Source: Agapetus fuscipes
Taxonomy: Eukaryota; Arthropoda; Insecta; Trichoptera; Glossosomatidae
Length of the DNA stretch: 64,000 bases
NCBI GenBank assembly: GCA_951799405.1
Contig: OX637336.1
Span: forward strand, 17,837,479-17,901,478
Reading direction: 5' to 3'
Part shown: piece after piece, positions 43,694 through 54,419 of the stretch
Numbering within the stretch: the stretch's first letter is position 1
Layout of the letters: each line of letters begins with the position of its first letter
Notes under the pieces: model-generated
Told to the model about the DNA's origin: nothing
What the model saw: the letters and a program-made list of their open reading frames with translations, nothing else
Databases searched by the model: none
Position numbers and translations under genes: made by a program

Positions 43694-43931
43694 CCCTTAG
43701 TACGAGTTGCAAAACTTGAGTATTGTAAGTTTACAGCAATTATTAAAGGGTGATTTCCCCCAATATCTGCCGTTTTTGTTTGTTTGAAATTGATTTTCTT
43801 CATCACTGTAACTCTTTTGCTAAGACCATAAAGTGTAAGAAAAAAAAACGGCAGATTTTGGGAGAAATCACTCTTTAATATTTTCCGTAAACTTTACTTT
43901 TCTCAAGTTTTGCAACTCGTACTAAGGGTAC
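43694..43931. mobile_element. Long palindromic element
   Basis: Arms of about 100 bp: CCCTTAGTACGAGTTGCAAA, then TTAAAGGGTGATTTCCCCCA and ATCTGCCGTTTTT, with inverse copies on the right. The centre is about 50 bp. No coding. Confidence 0.75.
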
Positions 43932-44214
43932 TGTACAATTCCAGGCTTGAAGCCACAAATTGAGTATGAAAACCTTCATAAATAAAAGATCTAAGTATTA
44001 TGTTTTACAAGTCTTACAATGTACATCAGATAAATGTATAAAATGATAAAATGAATTACAAAAATATAGAAATTTATTTCATTCAACATGGTACTCATTA
44101 TTTCAATTTTTATACATTTCAGAATACAGAAAACTCCTAGTCATTAGCAAATTATAAAATATTTCCATAATCTACTATTTCATCAAATATTATCCCCACT
44201 TTAAATGCAAAACT

Positions 44215-44430
44215 GAATGCTGATTCACTGATTTCAGAAATTGTGGATAAAACATTTTATTGGGGGTAACTCCTCGTAGTAAGTGAACTAATTAAACTTC
44301 TAAACTACAGGACTTTCCCACTTCTTTAGTGTTTTCTCTTGTAGAAAATAGGATACGCCTGCATTTCTCTGAGAAACCCATGGTACCTTCGTCAGTTTTA
44401 CCTTTAAGGTATCAATATATTTAAACATAG
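44215..44430 (-). mobile_element. R4 MITE copy
   Basis: ACATTTTATTGGGGGTAACTC, GTAAGTGAACTAATTA, TTTAGTGTTTTCTC and GTCAGTTTTACCTTTAAGG are the inverse of the R4 consensus. Confidence 0.72.
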
Positions 44431-44434
44431 ATTA

Positions 44435-44920
44435 AAGTCAGTTTCATTCATACACGATCAACATGATGGAAAACATTTTTGTAAAAAAATTATAACAAAT
44501 TTCACAATGAATAAATATTTCAATTTATATAAGATAGTTTATACCCTAACAGACAATTACTCAAACTCAACATTATTGATTGTATACCTGTAACATTCAA
44601 TAGCCATCGTGCTTTAACTGTGCACTCAAAACTAAAGCCGATAGCCAAACATAGTCACTGCGGCATGGGCAGCATCACAAGAAAGTTGAACAATATTTTT
44701 CGAGACCGAACCTTCAATGAGGACGCTTCTGACAACTTGGAATGCCATTCCTGCTTCTTTGTGGGAGGTTCACGGCCAGTATTAAAAACAACAAAAATAT
44801 CACATAAGGATGTCGAATCTCAAACAAATGTCTGTCAAAAGGTTTACAGGAACTAAGCTGTAACTCAAATATGAAACTTGATGTTAAATTCCAACTATAG
44901 CATTAGCCAAACAACAAACG
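44435..44920. other. Gene-free stretch 3' of MYG1 and PUS1
   Basis: A 78-codon plus ORF (44620-44856; includes SDNLECHSCFFVGGSRPVLK) has fairly normal composition but no splice or family support. This is the convergent intergenic region. Confidence 0.3.
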
Positions 44921-44922
44921 CA

Positions 44923-45236
44923 ACTAAGCTACACATATACTGCAACTTCCTGCCGTGTTATCCTCGAAGGGTTTTTAGTAATAGGCGAGTGGAATCTATT
45001 TTTACAGGTAAGGGGGATCGGCCTTACGCCTTGATTGAAGTGCGCTTTTCCAGCTCCCCAGGGGGCTGGTTCCCATTTGTTGTGAAGGCTGAGTAAACCT
45101 TGCCTGTATTTTATTTTGAAATTAACACCGAAACGGGAAATTATTTCTGACGATCTCGGTGGGATTCGAACACGAGCTCTCGGCATAGAATGCAAGCACT
45201 CTACCAACTAAGCTATCAAACGGACAATGCAAGGAA
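44923..45236 (-). repeat. V SINE, full length
   Basis: Minus-strand head GATAGCTTAGTTGGTAGAG (A box) and CTCGTGTTCGAATCCCACC (B box), then TTTCCCGTTTCGGTG, GTAAGGCCGATCCCC and the end TATGTGTAGCTTAGTTG. A tRNA-headed SINE of about 310 bp. Confidence 0.85.
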
Positions 45237-45342
45237 GCCAAAGCACTCTCAGTGAGAATTTTGCTTTCAAGACATATTTTGGTGTAATGCTATGGTCTGA
45301 GTGAAATGTTTCATATTCGGAGTACGGAGATCACATTTGGAT

Positions 45343-48300
45343 TCACAGTCCCAGACTAGTGACAGCCATCTGGAGCGCTCCTTCTCTGGTCTTGTTTCCA
45401 CCGATGAAGCCATTGGCGTGGCAGAAGATGCAGCCCGGGATCCCTGAAATGCTGGACAACTCCTCGTCCCTCAATCCCTGCCACTCTTTCTTCAGGGGAA
45501 GTCTACGGCAACAAACAATATTACCACGAGTTAGTAAGGAACACACTTCTGAATGAATACCTTGGTGGGAAGACTCGCAGGTAGATTCCACACAGTTCCA
45601 TCTGTCTAGTTGGTGGACGGCTGCAGGGACAGGAGTGTGAGGTCGAAGAAAGATTTGGTTGTAGCGATGAAATAACATACTATCGCTACAATGACTATTT
45701 TTACAATAAATAATTAGTACTACATGATTGAAGTCTTTCGGGGCTATTCTTAGACATTTTAGTCGTCGGTTGAGCCCACGCTTTGACAAATCAATGGTGC
45801 CTGCGCTGGAAGCTTCATCAGCATGGTCATTCTTACCTATCTAATTTTGTAATTTTTGTATGAAAACAAATCAGCTGTTCACTTGCGGCCATCTTGGATT
45901 GACAGGTCTTCATACAAATGTATCATTAGTTTGTCAAAGCGTGGGCTCAACCGACGACTAAAATGTCTAAGAATAGCCCCGTTTGGATTTTGAAGACTTT
46001 GAGTTTTTATGTTGTAGGTTCACATGCGGCATGTGCAAGCGCAAACTTAGCCGTGTCTGCTTGTGAGAATGCATATAATGTGAATCCTCAATGTTACATA
46101 TCTTTGCAACTAAATTAGATGTCTAAAAAATACAATAGTCAACACACATTCCATAAATAAGGAAAAGTTGTGATACCACATGGCCACATGAGACCACAAG
46201 GTTGATACAGAGACCCAGATTAATATTTTGTTGATATCTACTAAAAAAAAACAAAAATTCTGATGAAACACTTGTTTTATTTTCTATTAATTAATAAATG
46301 TGAATGTTTTTTATCTCTCCATCATCTTCAGGTACAATAAAAAAATTCCATTTCATATTTGTTGTGTAGGTTGGTGTGGTCCCTGAAGCGCACCACTGTC
46401 CATGCTCATCAAAGTGGCTGTGATATGCAGGTTAGGGACACATTTCACAGCCACTTCAGTGAAGTGGACAGCAGTAACCGGAGGCTGAAGCTGTCACCAG
46501 GATCTTCTCTCTTCAGACGGTGGACGGATGAGGGGCGATGCAATTGTGCTCATCAAAACTGGCTGTGATAGTGCTATATGATCTATAACAACCATGTTTT
46601 GAGGCCACAAGCACACCACATTAGTTAATTCAGACAATCCGCTAGTTCACATCATCAACATGAACCATGTGACAGTAAATACCGAAGGCACACTGACAAC
46701 TTCTCCAGAGAGTGACTCGTATTAATCAACTAATGTAACTGTAACTCTGTCGCCATTCCACTAGGAGAGCCTCAGTAGATTTGTCTCCATTCCAATTTAC
46801 AGTGGGAGATCTGTGATGTTGGCAGCTAGGGTTTGTTAAAGTGAAATTGGTTTTATGATTTAGTTTTTTATGTCCATGTATATATTGTTATTTTTATTCT
46901 TTGATTAAAAAAATGTAATTTGTCATGTATGTTCCTTGACTTATAGGTTGTTATGCGGCTGACCACCCATAATATAAAAATTGGTTCACTTTGCCAATGT
47001 CACCCCTGTTTCAGGGAAGGACGGCAAGAGTTGCAAGGCTTATGTTCATTTGAGATTGGGTTTTTATATTGTAGGTCCACATGCGGCATGTGTTAGCGCG
47101 AAATTATACATATCTGCTTGTGGGAATGCATTTAGTATAAATCTTAAATGATATATATCTTTGCAGCTTAGATTAGATTAGATTAGGGGGAAACTCCACT
47201 TCAACTGAAGGGGTTGCCCCCTAACCTGTAAAAATAGTTTCCACTCGCCACATATGACCCCTTCGGGGAAAACGCGGCAAGGGATCGCTAAATATGAAGC
47301 TTAGTAGCATCTTAACACAACAACCACAATAAATGTATACCAATACTAATATTATTCCTTGGACACAATTTTGATGATTAGATATTTCCGCTGCAGTGTG
47401 TATTGTAGACTCCTTGCATGTTGTTGGCGGCACCGTTGCGGGCATCAAAACTGGCTGTGATAGAATTGTCGAACACCATCAATCACAACACAGTTCTGTG
47501 CCCGCACCAGCACCAGAGTCCTGGAGGTGCTCGGAGAATCATCAGGGTGTGATGAAGATGAGGAGACAGAGGGTGAGGCCTTGATGTTATTGTGCTCATC
47601 AAAACTGGCTGTGATAGATCTGACATCACACTCTACAACAACCAGATTTGAGGGTGCAAATACACCAGTGGTGATCTCCTCCAACCATTATTTACATTGA
47701 TCCACTATTCAAGTCATGGGCATGCTTCTGACTTAGAGATTCTTATCTTGTTGTGTCTTTGCTTTTATACCAAATTTTATGCCACCATGCCTCCCTAAAA
47801 AGGATTTCTTTTTTGCGCCTCCCTTTGTACATTTTATTTCTTAATATTCATACTAATACTACTATAGACACATTTTTGGCGCCTCCTTAGCCATAGCTCG
47901 CGCCTACCCTGGGAGGCGCACCCCCCCAGTTTGGAAACCGCTGACTTAGGGCACAGATAATAATAATCTATATGTGTGAATTAAAAAATAGTGTTTGAAT
48001 AAAAGAAAGGTGTTTTTTGAAAAACTCATTACATTACTCACTAGGTTGGTACGAGGCTGACCACCCGTGCTGTAAAAATCGGTTCACTTTTGCCAATGCC
48101 ACCCTGGTTCAGGGAACGGCGGCAGGAGTTGCAAGGTTTATGTCCATGTGAGGTTTTCTTTATTTGTATGCACACATGCAGAATGTGTAGGCGCGAACCT
48201 ACATGTGCCTGTCTGTAGGCATGCATTTCATATGAGCCTTAAATGCTTACATATCCTTGCAGCTTAGATTATAGATAGATTATAGATTATAGATAGATTA

Positions 48301-51300
48301 TAGATCATGAAGTACACAATTTTACTGCATTGGCAGTTGTGCACCATTTTTTACAGCCACAGCCTTTTCCGCAACTTATTGGTTGAAAGATGATCGGTGG
48401 TGATAATTAATATTAAAAATGATGATTTACCTGCATACGAAGCTGGATGGAGTAACAGACACACACTGCACCCTCCATGTTCCATCAGCCTGGAAGATGG
48501 CATAGATGACACCCCCCTGGATGGAGAGCTCTTCCTCCAGATCAAACAGATGCTGCTTCCATGGACACGTCTCCTCCAGTTCTATTATCTTTCCACTGGG
48601 ATGAATGTCAAACCTTTTATCAACAGATTTTTGCACAATCTCCCTCGCCGGCCACCATTCTCGGCTAAAATATGTTATCTTATCTAAGAACTCAGCTCCT
48701 ACAATGTCCATCGCTTCTTGAAACAGCTCCTCCGTGTCGGTGTTCTCTTTAGCGTTCCACGGAGGATTTAACCGTCCAACTCTAGAGCTGATGCTGGTGT
48801 GTATCTTGTATTTAGGTTCCTCTTTGCACATCATGATGCCGTTGTCTATGGCGTCTATCTCTTGTATGAGGAAGTCGTAGATCTTTTCGAAGAGTATCTT
48901 GACGGCGTGGTCGCTCAGGTTTACCTTTTCTCTGATGATTTGCTCACCAAAGTGGACATACACTAGTCCCGCTGAACTCAATCTGTAAAACAACAACACA
49001 ATAAATACAGAAATGTGTTATTCCATATTTTACAATGGCAGGTTTGTTATTGGTCATTATTATTTCTAGGGATGAGAATTCTTACGGTTCAAACTTTTGT
49101 TACTTTATTTAAGTACTTAGTTTTATTTCTTGAGAAAAGGAACACATGTCGACTTCTTTTAATTTTTATTCCAGAAGTAAACTTTTTTTGTTCTTCTATT
49201 TCCTTTCATAGACAATATTACCAACATGTACATATGCGAGTTATTATTTAAAAAAAATACATTTTCAACACAAACACCCTGTCACATGATATTTATCATC
49301 TGCCCCCTATTTTTTTATACCTGGCTAACCAAGCCACCCCCCTGCAGGACTTAACAAATAAGGATTCTGCATTCAAATCAATATTAGCGTCACCCAAATG
49401 TAGATAAATAGGGAAGGGAAGGAAGGTCACAGTTGAACCTTTACCATCTTGTCTTCAGCATCTTCTGTCTATAGACTGTTCAGATTAACGATCGAGACTC
49501 TTGTTAAACACAAAAATACACAATAAATTCATCCAATAGTAATAAACTTTTTTCTTAAATTTAATCATTTGACAACACAGTTATAACAATCCTCCCTAGC
49601 TTGTTGAACAGTGTTTTTGCAGAGAATTTGCTAACATTCACAATTTGCAGATGTATTGCCCACACCTAGTGAAACACTGGTAGAATAAAGTCCAGTATAG
49701 TACACGCAAAGGTATCACACAAGAATGGTGAATTCTGAGCCACGATCTGGAGGAACATACGAGCCTAGTGGTGATTTGGGTTACAAATAACATACGTAGT
49801 AGTTGTCACCTGATGTGGTAGTTCTTGTAGCAGGGCATGAGGGAGCTCAGGGTCTCGTGGAAGGTGGCCTGGTGGTGATCGTAGCGGTGAGTCTCCTTGT
49901 CGTACACGCCTCCAACGTCCACCACAATGTCGCAGTCCTTCAGCACTTGGGGGTCGCGGCTGCGGACAATGTCGGCGGAGGCGTACTGCGGCAGCTGCTT
50001 CAGCAGGTAGCAGGCTAGCACCTCGTCGCAGTGGAAGATGCCGCTGTGCGTGCCTATCTTCACCGACTTCTGGGAAAAATAATGACGTGTTACAAGAAAA
50101 ATAACATGCAACTGTAGGAGAGTGATTCACGGTGATGAATGGAATCTGTACCAGTTTCCTAACTTCTTGTGGCAGAGTGATGTCACAGATCTAGGTTACT
50201 AAGATGTATAACTACCATATTATACATATAAGGATAAAACACAAACACAACTAAGCTACACATATAGTGTAACTTTTTGTCGCGTTAACCGCAAAGGGGT
50301 TGCATGTCGCGAGTGGAACCTATTTATTTTTACAGCTAAGGGGCCGGCCTTACGCCAACTACTTCAGTTGAAGTAGGAGTTTCCCAGTTCCCGAGCGGGC
50401 TCATTTCTTGTGAAGGCTGAGTAAACCTTGCCGGTATTACATTTTGGGGTTCGAAATAAACACGGAAATGGGATGATTTATTTATTTTAATATCTACATT
50501 CGGGGAGCACGCGGTAAGAAGTTGCACTATATGTGTAGCTTGGTTGTGGTTGCGTTAAACACAGAAAATTACAAAAGTACAAAAAAAAACACTAGTTCAT
50601 AAATTTACAATCAAGAAAAAAAATATTGACTGAATAAAAACAACAATATTACATAATTTATGTGTAGGTAGAAAATATTATATTTTTAATATTGAGTTTA
50701 CTTTATAAAAATAAAAGTGCAAAATTCCTGCAATGTTGCACAAAAACATTCCATAAAAAGGAGCAGGTACAAATTTGTATGAGAATTCCAGGTACTGGGT
50801 ACGACCCTTCCCGGAATCCGAGCACGCCGACATTTTTACAATGAGCAGTTTTGGAGGCAAAACGGAAAAATGATCCGCGTAAAAACATTCTGAGAAAATA
50901 TCGATCCGGCCTCGTGGTTTAGACTTGGTTATACGGAAACCGCGTGTCGGGAACTTTGAATGCGGCACAATTAATCTGCAAGGGAAGATGCGAGAATAAT
51001 CTGTAAAGGAATGCGGGCTGAACGGACCAAGGGCGTGTCGTGTTGCGCCTCTTGCGATGTATTTTTTTTAACAAGAATGTCCATAACCACGATAGCATCT
51101 TTTACAATTATACGCAAAAAGAACACGCATCAAAGATAAATATCATACAAACACTGAGTCTAAATGAATAATTAGTTGAATTAAAACGATGTAGCACTGT
51201 TTCTATGAGAATTAAACACTTTTTTCGTTAATTTACCCGCAGCGCGTCTCCCGAAAAGGAGCATTGAGCGGCAACAAGTTTTCAACGCATCCTTCCTACA

Positions 51301-51480
51301 TTCGTATGAGGTTATTTGAGATATTATTGATTTATTCCATGCTGCGGCACTCACCCGTTGCTTCTTGTGCTCGAAATCACCCATTATTTTAGTTTGATGA
51401 CGGATATTTTTGAGTTTGAAGAGGTTTGTCGCGGACGCCAACGGTATCGGCGTTCGAAAAGCAGCGAGCGATTGTAACAT
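45343..51480 (-). CDS. MYG1: MYG1 exonuclease (UPF0160/DHH-like family)
   Basis: Four exons on the minus strand: 51480-51355, 50069-49810, 48982-48431 and 45502-45343 (TGA). All introns are GT-AG, and 1098 nt encode 365 aa, close to the family's usual size. MYG1 is a 3'-5' RNA exonuclease acting in nucleolus and mitochondria in mammals. Visible signatures are IGTHSGIFHCDEVLACYLLK, VDVGGVYDKETHRYDHHQ (metal-binding DHH), LSSAGLVYVHFGEQI, IDAIDNGI, SSRVGRLNPPWN, then WRVQCVSV and SGIPGCIFCHANGFIGGN with REGALQMA. Exon 1 (MLQSLAAFRTPIPLASATNL...) is Arg/Ser-rich with few acids, as in a mitochondrial presequence. An internal ATG (MGDFEHKKQR) could give a second form. Intron 3 (2.9 kb) is filled with repeats. 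Confidence 0.94.
45739..45981. mobile_element. MITE with about 50-bp TIRs, in MYG1 intron 3
   Basis: CGGGGCTATTCTTAGACATT ... GCCCACGCTTTGACAAA on the left is exactly inverted on the right. TTT follows or precedes each end, a possible 3-bp duplication. Length 243 bp. Confidence 0.85.
45990..46122 (+). repeat. Family A 3' half
   Basis: TTTTTATGTTGTAGGTTCAC, GTGCAAGCGCAAACTTAG, CTTTGCAACTAAATTAG. Confidence 0.75.
46250..46345 (-). repeat. Fragment related to the palindromic inserts
   Basis: The minus strand has TTGTACCTGAAGATGATGG followed by an A/T-rich run, resembling the apex-proximal start of the inserts at 13.3, 28.4 and 29.2 kb. Ends not resolved. Confidence 0.4.
46733..46800 (-). repeat. 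LINE 3' terminus fragment
   Basis: TGTAACTGTAACTCTGTCGC and GGAGAGCCTCAGTAGATTTG are the inverse of the LINE end at 5930-5985. Confidence 0.6.
46930..47187 (+). repeat. Family A copy, recent
   Basis: Full length from GTTCCTTGACTTATAGG to (GATTA)3. About 240 bp appear identical to 30178-30420. Confidence 0.9.
47188..47315 (+). repeat. V SINE 3' fragment
   Basis: GGGGAAACTCCACTTCAACTG, CCCCCTAACCTGTAAAAATAG, CCTTCGGGGAAAACGCGGC. It directly follows the A tail. Confidence 0.7.
48042..48306 (+). repeat. Family A copy with expanded tail
   Basis: GGTTGGTACGAGGCTGACC to CTTGCAGCTTAGATTATAG, then repeated ATAGATTATAGATAG units to 48306. Hairpin TGTAGG-CGCGAA-CCTACA, as at 9771-10029. Confidence 0.85.
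49015..49800. other. MYG1 intron 2
   Basis: AT-rich, with no repeat that I can name. Confidence 0.6.
50243..50548. repeat. V SINE copies, tail-to-tail, in MYG1 intron 1
   Basis: A minus copy at 50243-50480 (ACTAAGCTACACATATAGTG to ATAAACACGGAAATGGG) is followed by a plus 3' fragment at 50505-50548 (TTCGGGGAGCACGCGGTAAG, TGTGTAGCTTGGTTG). Confidence 0.75.
50560..51350. other. Rest of MYG1 intron 1
   Basis: No repeat or nested gene recognised. The 96-codon minus ORF at 50678-50968 lacks splice context. Confidence 0.5.
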
Positions 51481-51694
51481 AACCTCACTTTTATTTCCGG
51501 TTTGGGAGAGTATGTTGTTTTAGTGAACGCGCGCCATCTGTGCGACAGAATGTGAAACTATTACTGAAGCTAGTTTCAGATATCAAAGGTAGATGGCGTT
51601 AGTGATTCAAATACAGAACGTTGAATTCAAATTTTAAATTGTTGATCATATTTTGTTGGTCTCTGTAACAACTAGGCTATCTCTCTATAATTAA

Positions 51695-52025
51695 TAATCC
51701 AAGTTGCAAAAACATATTTCCTTTTAAGGCTTATATTAAATGCACACCCACAGGCAGACACGTATAAATTCGTGCTTTCAAACGCTGCATGTACCTATAC
51801 TTATACAACAACAAAAACCTCACATGAACATAGCTTTGCAACTCTTTCCGCATTTCCCTGAAACAGGGGTGTTTTTGAAAAGGGCAGCAAGAGTTGCAGG
51901 GTTCATGTTCATTTGAAATATGTCTTTTATTGAATAAATGCACAAGCAGCATGTGAAAGTGAGAAATTACACACGTCTGTTTGTGGGCGTGCATTTAGTA
52001 TGAATTTGATATATTATAATGGATA
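51695..52025. repeat. Two family A copies head to head
   Basis: A minus copy at 51695-51880 (AATCCAAGTTGCAAAAAC to CCTGAAACAGGGGTG) abuts a plus copy at 51882-52025 (GGCAGCAAGAGTTGCAGGG to ATTTAGTATGAATTTG). Both lost their 5' ends at the join. Confidence 0.75.
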
Positions 52026-52315
52026 GATACATACATACCTAAGTACCTAGTTAATTTTTAGCAACTCATTCAGGACGTCAGAACATTTTGGTCGATGGAA
52101 TTTGTGTTGACTTTACCATTTCCTTGATGAAAAAATGTGCTGACATACAGGCCCGTATTAAGTCCACCGGGGGCCTTGGTGCGAGGAGAGACATGGGGCC
52201 AGTCATCGTCATTTTTTATTTCATTGCGTACTTAATTATGAATTAATAATCCTAAAAATATATCATTGATGAGCACGGATTTATAAGGATTTTTAATAGA
52301 ACTCCATGTTGATGA

Positions 52316-52582
52316 GAAATTAATTCTGTGGTAAGATGGCTATATGTGATATGTGACATTTTTTTGCAATATTGAGTTATGGATACCGTTGGATTCGTCT
52401 CCGCGTGATCTATAAGATGGCAAAATGATATATGTGTAGAATTTATAGGATTTTAGAGATTTTTTTTTTAATACATTGAGGTTATTGGATTTTTCACAGC
52501 AAACCAAACTTTAAAATTGCTCTCCTGTAAAATTTGCAAAATATCACATATCATATATAGCCATCTTACCACAGAATTTATG
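52316..52582. mobile_element. MITE with about 45-bp TIRs
   Basis: AATTCTGTGGTAAGATGGCT-ATATGTGATATGTGA at the left, and the inverse TATCACATATCATATATAGC-CATCTTACCACAGAATT at the right. Confidence 0.85.
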
Positions 52583-52762
52583 ATGTAAATGCCTGCTTCT
52601 GGCTATGTAAAAATAGGTTGGTGAAGTGCATTCCCCTTCTCGAGTTTATTAAGCGCCCTTGGGGTGACTTCATCACGAGACGGCGCTATAAATAAATTAT
52701 CAATTCATCATCATCGTTACCATCTATGTCAATGTTACCATCATTAAAAAAAGGAAAAAGAT

Positions 52763-53132
52763 TGTTACGAATGTATAGGTTCATGCCTGCGTGTTTTTGT
52801 AATTGTGTGCCTAGGCGTATTTCCTTGCTGTGAATGTGTGGGTAGACGTAAGCGTTTGACACTTTGAAATGTTGGTACGTCTGTTACTCTCTGGAAATAT
52901 CCATTCTAGAAGCGTCTCGTCTGGTACACGCGAGAATAGGCTTTGTTCACATATAAATATAGGCTGCAGTCCAGTGAACTATTCAATAACCCTTTGATTA
53001 TCGAGCCGCGAAGCCAACAAAGCAGAAGTAACAGATTGAACCATATTATGTAATCAACTTGTTAAAAATAAATTCTGTGAAATAAATATAACTGCGATTC
53101 TACTGAGAGTGAACCCGAGATAAATCATAACA
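52763..53132 (+). mobile_element. Solo LTR of an LTR retrotransposon
   Basis: A 370-bp unit opens TGTTACGAATG and ends CATAACA (TG...CA ends). It contains a TATA box ATATAAATATAGG at about 52950 and AATAAA signals near 53070-53085. This is the order expected of U3-R-U5. The organisation resembles Ty3/gypsy LTRs. Flanks AGAT/ATAT are only partly alike, so the target duplication is worn. No second LTR or internal genes are nearby. Confidence 0.62.
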
Positions 53133-53550
53133 ATATGTATTACCTATATAATATATTATATCAAATCTTCTCGTTTCCAAGAGTTGAAAGGCATGGGTAA
53201 TCGAGTATATTATCGGTTCTTTACTCACGCCATGTACCTATTAATCTAAGTTTTTCGTGAAACGGAATAAGAGTGCTTTGTAGGCATTGTTTGTAGGCGC
53301 ACACAAAGGGCGTTAAGTTATGACGTTTGCCTCACGACAATACTTCCCGGCGGGGTTCCTGCACTCGGGCAGTCCTGTGAACTCCACAACTAGTCCCGCC
53401 ACACTCGGAAACGTGCCGAGGCGCTGACCTATATCTCATTGTCTATTAAATCTCAGATTATCACGCCCGATATGTTCTCTAAAGCCATTCTAAGGAGAGA
53501 TACGTCGATTGTACCTATAGTACCTCCGCGTTTTGGGAATGAACGGAACT

Positions 53551-53793
53551 AAGCTACACATAATTATATAGTGTAACTTCTTGCCGAGTTCTCCTAGAAA
53601 AGTTTCGCATATGGCGGGTGGACCCTATTTATGTTTACAGGTAAGGGGGCTGGTCTTACGTAGACCACTTCAGTTGAAGTGGGGGTATCCCAGCTCCCGA
53701 GAGGGCTGGTACTCATTCATTGTGAAGGCTAAGGAAACCTTGCCTCGATCTTCCATTTACGAGTTCGAAGCGTTACCACTAGACTACGGACCC
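53551..53793 (-). repeat. Chimeric SINE: S1 head on a V tail
   Basis: The minus strand starts GGGTCCGTAGTCTAGTGGTA and GAACTCGTAAATGGAAGATCG (S1 head up to the B box region). At about 53745 it jumps to GGCAAGGTTTCCTTAGCC and the rest of V (GTAAGACCAGCCCCC, TATATAATTATGTGTAGC). V's own tRNA head is missing. Confidence 0.8.
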
Positions 53794-53849
53794 GTAGTTA
53801 CCCACATTCGTCAACTTTAAAAAAAGGGAACTAGATTACACTTTTCAGG

Positions 53850-53984
53850 AGTTGATTTATTTCCTCGAGCGCTTTCGATGTTGTCACATCACTATCAAGA
53901 GAACAACTAGCAAATCTAAAATTACAAATGTTCTCTTGGTAATAGTGTGATAGCATCGAAAGCGCTCGAGGAAATGAATCAACT
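53850..53984. mobile_element. Palindromic element, 135 bp
   Basis: AGTTGATTTATTTCCTCGAG-CGCTTTCGATG pairs with CATCGAAAGCGCTCGAGGAA-ATGAATCAACT. A related left arm occurs at 55515-55585 (ATTTCACCTCGAGTACTTTC-GAC). Confidence 0.8.
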
Positions 53985-54039
53985 AGTGAAGAGAAAAGAA
54001 ACAGGGACTTGGTGCTTCTGCTGAAACATTGTTACAGGT

Positions 54040-54178
54040 TTTACAACCACGATATTTGGATTTTATTTGTAAGTACACATTCAGCATTTGTAAGCGCGAA
54101 CTACACTTGTTGGTTTGTGGGCATACATCTGAGAGCTTTAAATGAATATATACTTGCAACTTAGATTATAGATTATGT
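54040..54178 (+). repeat. Family A 3' half
   Basis: ATTTGTAAGCGCGAACTACAC, GGCATACATCTGAGAGC, ACTTGCAACTTAGATTATAG. Confidence 0.75.
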
Positions 54179-54179
54179 C

Positions 54180-54410
54180 CTTCAGCGTCCCTGAGTTCTT
54201 CTCCTCTCAATCTTACTCTGTATGATAAGATGAAGAAGACGGTATTTCTCATCTCAAAATGTGACCGAAGTACATCAGCTTTCTCTGCTTAATGGTTGGC
54301 AGAAGTTCCTTTGTGGTGCGTCGGAGGACTTCTTCATTGGTGACCCGATCACGCCACGAGATCCGAAGCATTTTTCGTTAGACACACATCTCGAACGCTT
54401 CATTTTTACA
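54180..54410 (-). pseudogene. LINE RT fragment with stops
   Basis: Minus strand: MLRISWRDRVTNEEVLRRTT, ELLPTIKQRKLMYFGHI, with in-frame stops before and after. It resembles the fragment at 16735-17065 (SWRDHTTNEEVL). Confidence 0.7.
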
Positions 54411-54419
54411 TGAATAAAT

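Larger units (their letters stand above)
46375..47695. repeat. Local duplicated block in MYG1 intron 3
   Basis: TGCTCATCAAAACTGGCTGT-GATAG occurs at about 46549 and 47591, with variants at 46404 and 47441. Following words (TATAACAACCATGTTTTGAGG / TACAACAACCAGATTTGAGG) align as well. A family A copy, a V fragment and a LINE terminus lie between the two parts. Minus-strand translation of the right part is open for 79 codons but repeats itself, so I do not call a gene. Confidence 0.5.

Noticed and set aside
44620..44856. 78-codon plus ORF between PUS1 and MYG1
   Set aside because: Reasonable composition but no splice sites, repeats or family motif. Not called as a gene.
49765..50130. Minus-strand ORF of 121 codons, Arg/Ala/Leu-rich
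   Set aside because: Out-of-frame shadow of MYG1 exon 2.
50678..50968. 96-codon minus ORF in MYG1 intron 1
   Set aside because: Overlapping frames are equally open, with no protein-like domain. Likely chance.
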